A DNA stretch of 17,422 nucleotides, from positions 1 through 17,422 of the forward strand of contig CAJBMR010000435.1 of the NCBI GenBank assembly GCA_903954205.1. The letters are read 5' to 3'. Below are positions 1-8,868 of the stretch, one piece after another. Source of the stretch: an uncultured bacterium (GTDB lineage Bacteria; Actinomycetota; Actinomycetes; S36-B12). The position numbers and the translations under genes are program-made. The first letter of the stretch is position 1, and each line of letters opens with the position of its first letter. A model generated the notes under the pieces. That model was not told the origin of the DNA. It did not search any database and worked only from the letters and a program-made list of their open reading frames with translations.

Positions 1-941
1 GTGATGTCGACGCCGTACCACTTCATCGAGAGCTCGCTCAGCGACCCATCCGCATGCATCTCCGCGATGATCCGATCGATCTCGGCGACAAGGCTTTCGA
101 CGGGAAGCGACGAATTCTTGTCAGCCGCGACCGCGAGGGGCTCGAGGAAGACGGGGTCACCGACCAGGCGGATTTCCTTGCCCTTCTTGATGTCCTCCTC
201 AAGCAGCGGCACAGCGGACACCATGGCGTCCACGCGTCCGAGCTTGAGGTCCTGGAGAGCGGTGGTGTCGGTGTCGTAGGTGACGATCTCGACGTCCTCG
301 GGCACCAGGAACTCGAAGTTGAAGCCGGGGATGGCCAGCGTGCGGTTCAGGTAGTACTCGTAGGTGCAAGCCCCGCAGACGCCCACCCGCTTGCCAGCCA
401 GCTGGTCGATGGACTGGATGTCGCTATCGGCGTTGACCGCCACGCCGGCAGGCGTGAAGTAGTAGGGCTCGGTGAAATCGAGCACCTGCGCGCGCTCATC
501 GGTGATCGACATCGAACCGACTGACACATCCCAGCGGTCGTTCCAGTTGCCCGCGGTGATGACATCCCAGGACGGGGTCTCCCACTGGGTCACGACACCC
601 ATGCGCGTGGCGATCTCGTTGGCCACGTCGATGTCGAAGCCCTGCCACTCACCGGTCGCCTCGTCGTAGGAGGACTGCGGCGGGTACGCCGGATCGGTCG
701 AGACACGCAGCACGCCGGTCTCGAGGACCTGCGCGAGCAGGCCGTCGGCCGCCGGGGCCGCACTCGACTCCGCCGGAGCCGCGCTGGACTCGGCAGGAGC
801 CGCACTGGACTCAGCGGGCGCAGCCGAGCTGCTGGTGGTGGAGCTGCTTCCCCCGCCGCAGGCGACAAGAAGGACCGAACTAGCCGCGAGGGCACCGAGG
901 GCGATCAGGCTCCTCGGGGTGCGGCGGGTGGTGGTGCGCAT
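1..941 (-). CDS. Amino-acid ABC transporter substrate-binding lipoprotein (family 3), 3' end outside the window
   Basis: This is an extracytoplasmic binding lipoprotein of the SBP_bac_3 family, which delivers polar amino acids to an ABC importer. ATG at 941 is preceded by AGGAG (about 946-950 on the minus strand). Residues 1-28 form a lipoprotein signal: Arg-rich n-region, hydrophobic core and lipobox LVAC with Cys28. A low-complexity linker of four SSAAPAE-type heptads follows. The mature domain shows family landmarks: GVLRVSTDPAYPPQS, then GFDIDVANEIA, DVSVGSMSITDER, LDFTEPYYFTPAGVAV and a second-lobe stretch AGKRVGVCGACTYEYYL. The last visible codons read SELSMKWYGVDIT, which is close to a normal C-terminus, so probably little is missing (313 codons seen). 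No permease or ATPase partner is in the window; it may lie beyond the left edge. Ligand specificity cannot be read from the sequence. The gene is divergent from the decarboxylase at 1100. Confidence 0.9.
   Translation of the reverse strand, partial: MRTTTRRTPRSLIALGALAASSVLLVACGGGSSSTTSSSAAPAESSAAPAESSAAPAESSAAPAADGLLAQVLETGVLRVSTDPAYPPQSSYDEATGEWQGFDIDVANEIATRMGVVTQWETPSWDVITAGNWNDRWDVSVGSMSITDERAQVLDFTEPYYFTPAGVAVNADSDIQSIDQLAGKRVGVCGACTYEYYLNRTLAIPGFNFEFLVPEDVEIVTYDTDTTALQDLKLGRVDAMVSAVPLLEEDIKKGKEIRLVGDPVFLEPLAVAADKNSSLPVESLVAEIDRIIAEMHADGSLSELSMKWYGVDI
747..830 (-). repeat. Four 21-bp repeats encoding SSAAPAE heptads in the lipoprotein linker
   Basis: Just after the lipobox of the binding protein, four in-frame 21-bp units encode SSAAPAE, SSAAPAE, SSAAPAE and SSAAPAA. 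Synonymous codons differ between units, so the repeat is kept at protein level rather than being a recent DNA slippage. Such Ser/Ala/Pro linkers hold the binding domain away from the membrane anchor. The potD lipoprotein at 7696 has a similar but irregular linker. Confidence 0.8.
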
Positions 942-1099
942 GGGACTCCTCACGTAGACGTGTGGGGCCATTGTGGTCATGCGAAGCCGCCCCGGGGGGC
1001 GATTCGCGGGATCAGCCCGACAGGGGCGGCTCTGCCGCTCCGCCGGGCCCGGCCGGGGGGTGGCAGATACCGTACGGACCCGAACGATTGGATGGACCC
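942..1099. promoter_or_regulatory. Divergent intergenic region between the binding-protein and decarboxylase genes
   Basis: These 158 bases separate two divergently transcribed genes and should hold both promoters. A perfect short palindrome CACGTAGACGTG lies at 951-962, overlapping the upstream edge of the ribosome-binding site of the leftward gene, and a second palindrome CCGTACGG lies at 1070-1077, about 22 bases before the decarboxylase start. Either could be an operator, but 8-12-bp palindromes are common in GC-rich DNA. I could not pick convincing -35/-10 boxes for either direction. Confidence 0.35.
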
Positions 1100-2563
1100 A
1101 TGACCGATGTGCCCCCGGCCCCCTACGCCGACGCCCTCCACCGCAATGCGGAAGGTGACTGGATCCGGCTCGGCGTCCCTGGGCACCAGGACGAGCCCGA
1201 CCGGCACAGGGCCCTGGCCACGCTCGCCGGCCCAGGGATGCTCGCGATGGACATCCCAATGTTCACCGAGGGCGTGGACCTGCCGGAGCCGGGATCGTCC
1301 GAGCCAAGCCCGCTGCAGCAGGCATTGGCCCTCGCCGCAGAAGCATGGGGCGCCCGCCGCACGTGGTTCCTCACCAACGGAGCATCGCAAGGCAACCACG
1401 TCGCTTGCCTGGCCCTGCGCAACCTCGGCGGCATGGCCGTCGTGCAGCGATCGGTGCACACCTCGGTCATCGATGGAGCGATCCTGGCCGGTCTGCGGCT
1501 GGAGTTCGTCCTCCCCTCCATCGACCCCGCCCTCGGTATCGCCCATGGCGTCACCGCGGATGACCTCGACGCACGACTGGCTGCGCATCCGGACGCTGTC
1601 GCGGCGTACGTCGTCACGCCGTCCTACTTCGGCGCCTGTGCCGACGTCGTCGCGCTGGCACGCGTTGCCCACGATCGCGGCATCCCACTGGTCGTCGACG
1701 AGGCATGGGGAAGCCACTTTGGCTTCCACCCCGAGCTGCCTGCCTCAGCGATCCAGAGCGGAGCAGACCTCGTCATCTCCAGCACACACAAGCTCGGCGG
1801 GAGTCTCACACAATCGGCCATGCTCCACTTGGCCGAAGGACCCTACGCCGACCTCCTCGAGCCCCTGATCGTCCGCGCGATGACGACGGTGCAGACCACC
1901 AGCCCCTCGGCCCTGCTCTTCGCCTCGCTCGATCTCGCGCGGCGCGACCTGCAGCTCAACGGACTCGAAGGCATCGGCGCGAGCATCGCGGACCTCGAGC
2001 GCGCGCGAGCGCTGCTCAACGAGCGCGGTCGCTTCGTGGATCCCGATCCGTCGATCCATGCCGCTCCCGACGTTATCGCTCTCGATCCGCTCCGCATCGT
2101 CGTGGACACTCGCTCGGGTGGCACCCCGGGATATGTCGCACGGCGCTTGCTCGAGGAGCGCAGTCTGATCCACGTGGAGATGGCGACCGACTCCTGCATC
2201 GTCGGCCTCCTCGGCGCCGGAAGCCGCCTCGACGTGGATTACTTCGTGGACGCACTCCACGACCTACCTGTCATGGACCTGGGAGATCACCCGCCCATCC
2301 ATCTGCCCCCGCTGGCGGAGCGAGCCATGGACCTGCGCGAGGCGTACTTCAGTCCCACCGAGTCCGTGCCGGCCGCCGAGGCTGTCGGCCGGATCTCGGC
2401 AGATTCCCTCGCCGCCTATCCGCCCGGCGTGCCCAACATCCTCCCCGGCGAGGTCCTGACCCGGCCGATCATCGACTTCCTCAGGTCCACGGCCGCATCT
2501 CCCTACGGCTGGGTGCGCGGCAGCCTTGATCCGGCCGTCGATCACGTCCGCGTGATCGGCTGA
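1100..2563 (+). CDS. PLP-dependent Orn/Lys/Arg decarboxylase (fold type I), 487 aa
   Basis: This enzyme should remove the alpha-carboxyl of arginine, ornithine or lysine to give agmatine, putrescine or cadaverine. The reading frame is open from 962, but homology starts after ATG 1100 (MTDVPPAPYADALHRN), so I use that start; the Shine-Dalgarno before it (GGATGGA) is weak. Family landmarks in order are VPGHQ near the N-terminus, FLTNGASQGNH (PLP phosphate/ring region), SVHTSVIDGAILAGL, VTPSYFGAC, VVDEAWGSHFGFHPELP with Asp200 for the pyridine nitrogen, and SSTHKLGGSLTQ with the Schiff-base Lys231. The C-terminal part (SPTESVPAAEAVGRISADSLAAYPPGVP) matches the family's C-terminal domain. There is no N-terminal wing domain, so it belongs to the short (about 480-490 aa) class like Bacillus SpeA/YaaO. 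Which amino acid is used cannot be told from sequence. The next gene starts 51 bases downstream on the same strand. Confidence 0.88.
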   Translation: MTDVPPAPYADALHRNAEGDWIRLGVPGHQDEPDRHRALATLAGPGMLAMDIPMFTEGVDLPEPGSSEPSPLQQALALAAEAWGARRTWFLTNGASQGNHVACLALRNLGGMAVVQRSVHTSVIDGAILAGLRLEFVLPSIDPALGIAHGVTADDLDARLAAHPDAVAAYVVTPSYFGACADVVALARVAHDRGIPLVVDEAWGSHFGFHPELPASAIQSGADLVISSTHKLGGSLTQSAMLHLAEGPYADLLEPLIVRAMTTVQTTSPSALLFASLDLARRDLQLNGLEGIGASIADLERARALLNERGRFVDPDPSIHAAPDVIALDPLRIVVDTRSGGTPGYVARRLLEERSLIHVEMATDSCIVGLLGAGSRLDVDYFVDALHDLPVMDLGDHPPIHLPPLAERAMDLREAYFSPTESVPAAEAVGRISADSLAAYPPGVPNILPGEVLTRPIIDFLRSTAASPYGWVRGSLDPAVDHVRVIG

Positions 2564-2614
2564 GATAGGCCCATTCAGGAGCAACCATGCCTGGCGGACT
2601 GACACCATGGGCAG

Positions 2615-4759
2615 ATGTCATCCAAGCTGCCCCGCCGAATGTGGATCGCTCCGCTCGTCGTCATTGCCTCGCTCGGCGTGGCGGCACCTTCCCTCTCTGC
2701 GGCAGGGCCGAGCGCCTCGCCACTGGTCTATCCACCCGCTGAGCGCAGCGACCACGTCGACATCTACTGGGGCACCGAGGTCCCAGACCCCTACCGCTGG
2801 CTCGAGGATCCGGCTGATGCCCGCACCACGGCGTGGGTGGAGGCCGAGGAGGCGCTCGCGCGCGACTTCCTGGATGCCCTTCCGACGCATGCTTCCCGCG
2901 AGTCCCAGATGACCGCGTTGCTGAGGCAACCTTCGGTAGGTAGTCCCACGACAGCCGGCGGACGACTCTTCTGGACGGCCAACGACGGTACGCAGGCGCA
3001 GTCAGTGCTCTACACCTCGACCGCGGGACGCAATGCCGGCACTATCCTCATCGACCCCAACAAACTGTCGAACGATGGCACCGTCTCCCTGGCGTCATGG
3101 GTCCCCAGTCCCGACGGTCGTTACGTGGCCTGGGCGACATCCGACGGCGGTTCCGACTGGCAGACCTGGCGCGTTCGCGACGTACGCACGGGTCGCGATC
3201 TGCGAGACCGGCTGAGGTGGTCGAAATTCTGCGCTGTCACATGGTCAGCGGATAGTGCGGGCTTCTACTACTGTCGGTATCCGAGGCCTGCCGACCCTCT
3301 CGAGTCGGTCAACACCAACATGCAGGTCCGATTCCATGCACTTGGCTCGCGGCAGTCAGATAACCCAGTCGTCTACGCGGATCCGCAGCAGCCTGAGCTA
3401 TTCGTAACTCCCTACTCCGCTGCGGGAAGCTCCCGTATCTGGCTCTTCCTTTCGGATGGAGCGACCTCCAACAACACCCTCGCCTTCGTGACCGGGGACC
3501 GGCAGGCGCCAAGAGTTCAGCGCTTGTCGCTCGACATCGATGCCTCCTACGCGGTGGTCGCGCAATCCCGGCGCCACGCGTGGCTTCTGACCACTGCCGA
3601 AGCTCCAAACTGGCGCGTCGTCAGGGTCGACATCCGACGCCCGGCATCGCGCAACTGGGTCGAAGTCGTCCCAGAGAGCGACCGCACCATCTCCAACGTC
3701 ACCTCCATCGGTGGCAGACTCGTCGTCACCTTCGAGGAGAAGGCGTCAAGCCGCGTCGAGGTCTACTCGCGGGGCGGCGACCTGCAGGGTGCCGTACGAC
3801 TGCCGGGCATAGGCACCGTCACCTCCCTCTCCCCCAACGGTGACCGTGGCCGCGCATTCCTCGGCTACACGAGCTATCTGCAGCCACGAAAGGTGTTGAC
3901 CTTCAACGTCGACCAGCGCCGCCTTCGCAACTGGTATTCGCCCCCTGTGCCGTTCGATCCCGCCGACTTCGTCACCGAGCAGGTGTGGACCACGAGCAAG
4001 GACGGCACGCGAGTGCCCGCATTCGTATCTCGCCTGCGCTCGACCACCCCCAATGGTGAGCGCCCCACCTGGCTGTACGGCTACGGCGGGTTCAACATCT
4101 CGATAACACCGGCGTACTCCCCCGATGCCATCGCCTGGATGCGAAGTGGTGGCGTCTACGTCGTGGCGAATCTGCGCGGGGGCGGGGAATTTGGCCAAGA
4201 GTGGCACCAAGCTGGCACCCTCATGCGCAAGCAAAACGTCTTCGACGACTTCAGTGGCGTCGCCGAATGGCTCATCGCCAACGACTGGACCACCCCGGCT
4301 CACCTGGCGGCCAATGGTGTGAGCAACGGGGGCCTGCTTGCCGGTGCCGCGCTCACCCAGCGACCCGATCTCTTCGGTGCCGTGATCCCCGAGGTCGGCG
4401 TGCTCGACATGCTGCGCTACCAGTACTTCACGATCGGCTACGCATGGGCACCCGATTATGGCCGCAGTGACGACAGCAAGGAGATGTTCGAGTACCTACT
4501 CGGGTATTCACCCTTGCACAACGTCAAGACTGACGTCGACTATCCCGCAACGCTGATCATGACCGCCGAGCGCGACGATCGGGTCGTGCCGGCGCATAGC
4601 TTCAAGTTCGCGGCAACGTTGCAGCACGCCAATCCCGATGGCGAGCCCATGCTCATCAGGATCGAGCGGCAGGGAGGCCATGGCGCGGGCGCCTCACTCG
4701 AGCAGGCTGTCTCCCGGTCGGCTGACCGGTTGGCCTTCCTCGACGCCTACGTCGGGTGA
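2615..4759 (+). CDS. Secreted prolyl oligopeptidase family serine peptidase (S9A), 714 aa
   Basis: S9A peptidases cut short peptides, classically after proline, using a beta-propeller that gates an alpha/beta-hydrolase domain. ATG 2615 opens a Sec signal peptide (n-region SSKLPRR, core IAPLVVIASLGVA, likely cleavage after LSAA), so the product is predicted to be exported, unlike classical cytosolic prolyl oligopeptidase. The family N-terminal signature DPYRWLEDP follows, then propeller repeats to about residue 440. The hydrolase domain shows YGYGGFNI, NLRGGGEFGQEWHQAG and the nucleophile elbow GVSNGG with Ser570. Asp654 in RDDRVVP with Arg656 (the substrate-binding arginine position), and His689 in RQGGHG, complete the triad. 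Length is normal. GVSNGG instead of the common GGSNGG is a mild variation. It lies between a decarboxylase and a polyamine importer; its link to them is unknown, and peptide breakdown to supply amino acids is only a guess. Confidence 0.9.
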   Translation: MSSKLPRRMWIAPLVVIASLGVAAPSLSAAGPSASPLVYPPAERSDHVDIYWGTEVPDPYRWLEDPADARTTAWVEAEEALARDFLDALPTHASRESQMTALLRQPSVGSPTTAGGRLFWTANDGTQAQSVLYTSTAGRNAGTILIDPNKLSNDGTVSLASWVPSPDGRYVAWATSDGGSDWQTWRVRDVRTGRDLRDRLRWSKFCAVTWSADSAGFYYCRYPRPADPLESVNTNMQVRFHALGSRQSDNPVVYADPQQPELFVTPYSAAGSSRIWLFLSDGATSNNTLAFVTGDRQAPRVQRLSLDIDASYAVVAQSRRHAWLLTTAEAPNWRVVRVDIRRPASRNWVEVVPESDRTISNVTSIGGRLVVTFEEKASSRVEVYSRGGDLQGAVRLPGIGTVTSLSPNGDRGRAFLGYTSYLQPRKVLTFNVDQRRLRNWYSPPVPFDPADFVTEQVWTTSKDGTRVPAFVSRLRSTTPNGERPTWLYGYGGFNISITPAYSPDAIAWMRSGGVYVVANLRGGGEFGQEWHQAGTLMRKQNVFDDFSGVAEWLIANDWTTPAHLAANGVSNGGLLAGAALTQRPDLFGAVIPEVGVLDMLRYQYFTIGYAWAPDYGRSDDSKEMFEYLLGYSPLHNVKTDVDYPATLIMTAERDDRVVPAHSFKFAATLQHANPDGEPMLIRIERQGGHGAGASLEQAVSRSADRLAFLDAYVG

Positions 4760-4850
4760 GGTCGACAGAGTCTCGGCGCAGCAGGCTGTCACGAGTGCGG
4801 ATTCCGCCACGGAGGTCCCTCCTGCCGCACTAGTCTCGGCCGGGTGTCGA

Positions 4851-4866
4851 GGCGCCTCCCGGCGCC
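4851..4866 (+). promoter_or_regulatory. GGCGCC-TCCC-GGCGCC hairpin just before the potA ribosome-binding site
   Basis: The 124-base gap before potA ends in a perfect 6-bp inverted repeat with a tetraloop (4851-4856 and 4861-4866), followed three bases later by the purine-rich site AAGGGGAGAG (4870-4879). A further GGAGG/CCTCC inverted repeat sits at 4811-4822. In mRNA the hairpin would abut the ribosome-binding site and might tune potA translation, or mark the end of the upstream transcript. No T-run follows, so it is not a typical intrinsic terminator. Function is inferred from position only. Confidence 0.35.
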
Positions 4867-4883
4867 CGGAAGGGGAGAGTCAG

Positions 4884-5960
4884 GTGGCTGCCACCGAGGG
4901 GCTGGCGCTCAGCATCCGCGGCGTGTCCAAGGTCTTCCCCACCCCCGAGGGTGGAGAGGTCCGAGCCCTCGATGACGTCAGCCTTGAGGTAGCCGACGGC
5001 TCCTTCATGGTGCTTCTCGGCCCGTCAGGCTGCGGCAAGACGACGCTGCTGCGTTGCATCGCAGGCCTGGAGGCTCCCGACAGCGGACAGATCGACCTCA
5101 AGGGCACCCGCATCGACGACGTGCCGGTGTGGAAGCGACGGGTCAACACCGTCTTCCAGTCTTACGCGCTCTTTCCCCACATGACCGTCGCCCAGAACAT
5201 CGCCTTCGGCCTGCAGATGGACAAGCTCCCGAAGGACGAGGTCGCGCGCAAGGTCGATCAGTCGCTGGCGCTGGTGCGCTTGAGCGATCTCGGCGGTCGT
5301 CGCCCGCACCAACTCTCCGGCGGACAGCAGCAGCGGGTCGCCCTTGCCCGGGCCCTGGCCAAGGAGCCCGAGGTCTTGCTACTCGACGAACCCCTCTCGG
5401 CTCTCGATCTCAAGCTCCGCCGCGGCATGCAGCTGGAGCTCAAGCGCCTCCAACAGGAGACCCACATCACCTTCATCCTCGTCACCCACGATCAGGACGA
5501 GGCCATGTCCATGGGCGATGAGGTAGCCGTCTTCAACGAGGGCCGGATCGTGCAGGTGGGTGCACCCCGTGACGTCTACCTGCGCCCCCGCACGAGCTTC
5601 GTCGCGGACTTCATTGGCGAGGCCAACCTCCTCGCTCTGATCCCGGGCGCCGCGGGTGCCGAGGTCGCCGGGTGGGGCGCGATCCCCGCAGATGCATGGG
5701 CGTCGGACTCCCCCGCTGCTGATGCATCGCGCAGTGTCGCTGCCGTTCGCCCCGAGGACGTGGTCATCAGCGCCGATCCGCAGGGTCGCTTCCCCATCGT
5801 CGATGCGACGTTCATCGGTGGTGACCTCCACGCGGTAGTGCAGGTCGGCGAGGCCACGATCTCGGCGCGCCAGCCGGCGGCCAGCGCCGCAGGACTGACG
5901 ACGGGTGGCCGCTGCGAGCTGACCTTCCGCCCCGGCTCAGTGAGGATTGTGGACGCCTGA
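4884..5960 (+). CDS. potA: Spermidine/putrescine ABC transporter ATP-binding protein PotA, 358 aa
   Basis: This is the cytoplasmic ATPase of a polyamine importer. The frame is open far upstream into the previous gene, but GTG 4884 is the first start consistent with homology and has AAGGGGAGAG five bases before it. ABC landmarks are Walker A GPSGCGKTT (residues 46-54), Q-loop QSYALFPHMTVAQNIAFG, signature LSGGQQQR (144-151), Walker B VLLLDEP with Asp168/Glu169, D-loop SALD and H-loop VTHDQDEAM. A C-terminal TOBE-like region follows (VAAVRPEDVVI, then VGEATISARQP and LTFRPGSVRIVDA), as in PotA/CysA/FbpC-type ATPases. The polyamine assignment rests on the linked potB, potC and potD rather than on the ATPase. 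The stop overlaps the potB start by one base (TGATG), showing translational coupling. Confidence 0.92.
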   Translation: MAATEGLALSIRGVSKVFPTPEGGEVRALDDVSLEVADGSFMVLLGPSGCGKTTLLRCIAGLEAPDSGQIDLKGTRIDDVPVWKRRVNTVFQSYALFPHMTVAQNIAFGLQMDKLPKDEVARKVDQSLALVRLSDLGGRRPHQLSGGQQQRVALARALAKEPEVLLLDEPLSALDLKLRRGMQLELKRLQQETHITFILVTHDQDEAMSMGDEVAVFNEGRIVQVGAPRDVYLRPRTSFVADFIGEANLLALIPGAAGAEVAGWGAIPADAWASDSPAADASRSVAAVRPEDVVISADPQGRFPIVDATFIGGDLHAVVQVGEATISARQPAASAAGLTTGGRCELTFRPGSVRIVDA

Positions 5961-6895
5961 TGGCACGCAGGCGCACCGCGAGTGCACCCCGCGCCGGCCA
6001 GGGATCCTGGTGGGCGGGGCTGCCCGGCATCGCCTATCTCATCGCGCTTGTGCTCGCGCCCCTGGTCATCATCGTCATCTTCTCCTTCCTCAGCCGGGCC
6101 AAGCTCGGAGTGGGAGTGAAGTGGGAGTTCACGATCCAGCCGTACGTCGAGCTCTTCTACTCGGAGTCTCTGTCCGGCGAGCGCAGCTTCGATCCGACGT
6201 ACCTGCAGATCTTCTTCAACTCAGTGCTCTACTCGCTCATCACGGCGCTTGTCTGCCTGGCGCTCTCAATCCCCATCGCGCTGTGGATCGCGACGCGCCC
6301 GCCCAAATGGCGCACCCTGCTGGTCTTCCTCGTCACGATCCCCTTCTGGACGAGTCTGCTGATCCGCACCTACGCCTTCGTCATCATCCTCAACGACAAC
6401 GGCCCCATCAACGGCGCGCTCACCGGCCTGGGCATCCTCGCGGAGCCGCTGCCCATGCTCTACACGCCCTTCGCGACGATCGTGGGTCTGGTCTATTCCT
6501 TCCTGCCCTTCATGATCCTGCCGATCTACGCGAGTGCGGAGCGCTTCGACTTCCGGCTCGCCGAGGCCGCCTACGACCTGGGAGCCACCAAGGCCAAGGT
6601 CCTACGCCGCATCGTGCTGCCCGCGGTGCGCCCGGGGATCATCGCCGGGCTGATCCTGGTCTTCATCCCGGCGCTCGGCTCCTACCTCGCACCCGAACTT
6701 CTCGGCGGCGGCAAGACCTCGATGATCGCCAACGTCATCGCCGCGCAGTTCGGCGCCTCGCGCAACTGGCCCTTCGGCGCAGCGCTCTCCGTCATGGTGC
6801 TCGTGCTGGTGATGGTGGCCCTCGTCATCTTCGCCGTGGTCGCCAGGCGATCGAGTCGACGTGGAGCGAATCAGAGCCTGGAGTCGCTGCTATGA
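5960..6895 (+). CDS. potB: Spermidine/putrescine ABC transporter permease PotB, 311 aa
   Basis: This is an inner-membrane permease subunit of the polyamine importer. About six hydrophobic segments are visible, beginning GIAYLIALVLAPLVIIVIFSF after a short basic N-terminus. The PotB-type periplasmic region carries a LRTYAF-like motif (here LLIRTYAFVIILNDNGPIN). The cytoplasmic EAA loop that docks on the ATPase starts at residue 202 (EAAYDLGATKAKVLRRIVLP). ATG 5960 overlaps the potA stop, and the end overlaps the potC start (ATGA), so potA-B-C are one coupled transcription unit. Length and order are normal for the family. Confidence 0.92.
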   Translation: MARRRTASAPRAGQGSWWAGLPGIAYLIALVLAPLVIIVIFSFLSRAKLGVGVKWEFTIQPYVELFYSESLSGERSFDPTYLQIFFNSVLYSLITALVCLALSIPIALWIATRPPKWRTLLVFLVTIPFWTSLLIRTYAFVIILNDNGPINGALTGLGILAEPLPMLYTPFATIVGLVYSFLPFMILPIYASAERFDFRLAEAAYDLGATKAKVLRRIVLPAVRPGIIAGLILVFIPALGSYLAPELLGGGKTSMIANVIAAQFGASRNWPFGAALSVMVLVLVMVALVIFAVVARRSSRRGANQSLESLL

Positions 6896-7692
6896 GGACT
6901 CCCCGCGGCACCGGCACCTCACTGAAGAACTTCCCTCTCTTCGGACCCATCGCGGCCGTCGTCTTCGCGTTCCTCTACATCCCCCTCGTCTTCGTCGTCG
7001 GCTACTCCTTCAACAGCAATCGCGTGGTGACGGTGTGGAAGGGCTTCAGCCTCGAGTGGTACGCCGATGTCCTCACCAACGACGACATCCAGCGAGCGGT
7101 GATGAACTCACTCCGCGTCGCCAGTATCTCCACCGTGCTGTCCGTCCTCTTCGCCACCGGACTCGCCATCGGCTTACTCCGCATGGCGCGTGCGGGGCGC
7201 ACCTTCGCCTGGTCGCTCATCATGGCTCCCCTGGTCATCCCCGAGATCGTCTTCGCCATCGGCACCCTGGCGCTCTTCGTCCAGATCCGATTCCCGCTCG
7301 GCGTAGACGCCATCACGCTGGCGCACACGGCGTTCTGCATCCCGTTTGCCCTACTCCCCATCAGGGCCCGGCTCAGGACAGTCGACCTTTCCATCTACGA
7401 GGCGGCTGCGGATCTCGGCGCGAACGAGTGGACGATCTTCCGCAGGATCACGCTGCCGCTGCTGGCGCCCGGCATCGTCGCGGGCGCCCTCTTGGCCTTC
7501 ATCATCAGCCTCGACGACTTCATCGTGTCGTACTTCCTGGCGGGCGCCGGCGGCACCACGCTGCCGGTCTACATCTTTGGCATGATCCGCAATGCCATTA
7601 CCCCGGGCGTCAATGCCCTCTCCACGCTGCTCCTGCTCGTCAGCGTGGTTATCGTGACCATCTCCTACATCATCGCGAGAAGGAAGAGGTAA
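6892..7692 (+). CDS. potC: Spermidine/putrescine ABC transporter permease PotC, 266 aa
   Basis: This is the second permease subunit. The frame is open from 5947, but that part is a shadow of potB. ATG 6892 overlaps the potB stop as ATGA and has GGAG nine bases upstream (6880-6883). Six hydrophobic segments are visible, starting IAAVVFAFLYIPLVFVVGYSF. The first segment is followed by SFNSN and W-x-G-FSLEWYADVL, as in PotC. The EAA motif begins at residue 170 (EAAADLGANEWTIFRRITLP), and FIISLDDFIVSYFLAG is the characteristic PotC stretch near the C-terminus. The protein ends in a basic tail. potD follows after three bases. Confidence 0.93.
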   Translation: MRTPRGTGTSLKNFPLFGPIAAVVFAFLYIPLVFVVGYSFNSNRVVTVWKGFSLEWYADVLTNDDIQRAVMNSLRVASISTVLSVLFATGLAIGLLRMARAGRTFAWSLIMAPLVIPEIVFAIGTLALFVQIRFPLGVDAITLAHTAFCIPFALLPIRARLRTVDLSIYEAAADLGANEWTIFRRITLPLLAPGIVAGALLAFIISLDDFIVSYFLAGAGGTTLPVYIFGMIRNAITPGVNALSTLLLLVSVVIVTISYIIARRKR

Positions 7693-7695
7693 GGA

Positions 7696-8862
7696 ATGAA
7701 AAGGTGGAAGAACCGCCGAATGTCCGGCATGTGGCTGGCACTCGGCATGACAGGAATCCTCGCCCTGTCCGCGTGCGGCGGTGAGACCACCGTCGGCGGG
7801 GGCGGCGAGACAAGCAGTGCGCCGGCATCATCGGCAGCCGCCTCGGATGCGGCCAGCCCGGAGGCTCCGGCGGGTGACTTCCCCACGCCCAACGGCGGGG
7901 AGGTGAACCTCTACAACTGGACCGACTACATCTCTCCGGAGTTGCTCGACCGCTTCGAGTCGGAGACGGGCATCACCGTCAACCTCGACAACTTCGATTC
8001 CAACGAGACGATGCTCGCCAAGTTGCAGGCCGGCGGCGCCAACTATGACGTCATCGTGCCGAGCGACTACATGGTCGCTCAGATGATCGAGCTCGGCCTG
8101 CTCCAGGAGGTCGATCCCGCGGCATTCCCCAACGGCCAGTACATCAAGCCGGAGTTCATGGACGTCTACTTCGATCCGGGCCGCTTGTACTCCGCGCCGT
8201 ACATGTACGGCACGACCGGCATCGCCTACGACCCCACGAAGACCGGCGGGGAGATCACGTCGTGGACCGACTTCTTCGATGCCAATAGCCCGGCGGCGGG
8301 CAAGATCGGCACGCTCAACGACCAGGTCGAGGTGATCCACGCGGCACTCCGGGCGGTGGGTGCTCAGCCGTGCTCCACGAACCGCGATGACTACATCAAG
8401 GTCGAGGAGCTACTCGCGGGCTGGAAGCCCGGTCTCGCCGTCATCAACTCTGATGGCGTCATCGGCCGCATGGCCTCCGGCGAGCAGATCATGCACATGA
8501 TGTGGAACGGCGCGTTCACCCGCGCGCAGGCGGATAACCCCAACCTGCAGTACGTCTACCCCGCTGAGGGCATCACGCTGTGGTCGGACAACTTCGCCGT
8601 GCCTGTCGGTGCCCAGAACGTCGACAACGCCAAGATCTTCATCAACTGGATGATGGACCCGGCCAATATCGGCGAAGCGACGAACTTCGTCGGATACGAC
8701 AACGGCATCACCGGCTCCTCGGAGTTCATGACCGCAGAGCTCGGCGCTAACCCGGCCGTGGTGATTCCGGAGGAGTTCAAGGCACTGGCCGCACCCGTCC
8801 CGGGCTGCTCCGTGGAGGCCATCGACCTCTACGACCAGGTCTGGACCAACTTCAAGAAGTAG
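7696..8862 (+). CDS. potD: Spermidine/putrescine-binding lipoprotein PotD, 388 aa
   Basis: This is the extracytoplasmic receptor of the polyamine importer. ATG 7696 is preceded by AGAGG at six bases. The signal ends in lipobox LSAC with Cys27, followed by a Gly/Ser/Ala-rich linker to about residue 65. The mature domain starts GEVNLYNWTDYISPELLDRF, the hallmark of the PotD/PotF family. It continues with NYDVIVPSDYMVAQMIELGLL, YMYGTTGIAYDP, SWTDFFD and WSDNFAVPVGAQN, typical of type D binding proteins; aromatic and acidic residues in these segments bind amines in known members. It is the last gene of the potABCD unit and is followed by a strong hairpin. Putrescine, spermidine or a related amine cannot be distinguished here. 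Confidence 0.93.
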   Translation: MKRWKNRRMSGMWLALGMTGILALSACGGETTVGGGGETSSAPASSAAASDAASPEAPAGDFPTPNGGEVNLYNWTDYISPELLDRFESETGITVNLDNFDSNETMLAKLQAGGANYDVIVPSDYMVAQMIELGLLQEVDPAAFPNGQYIKPEFMDVYFDPGRLYSAPYMYGTTGIAYDPTKTGGEITSWTDFFDANSPAAGKIGTLNDQVEVIHAALRAVGAQPCSTNRDDYIKVEELLAGWKPGLAVINSDGVIGRMASGEQIMHMMWNGAFTRAQADNPNLQYVYPAEGITLWSDNFAVPVGAQNVDNAKIFINWMMDPANIGEATNFVGYDNGITGSSEFMTAELGANPAVVIPEEFKALAAPVPGCSVEAIDLYDQVWTNFKK

Positions 8863-8868
8863 GACACC

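Noticed and set aside
962..1099. An N-terminal extension of the decarboxylase from the upstream open frame
   Set aside because: The extra 46 residues are Pro/Gly/Arg-rich and unlike the family; they overlap the divergent promoter region, and homology begins just after ATG 1100.
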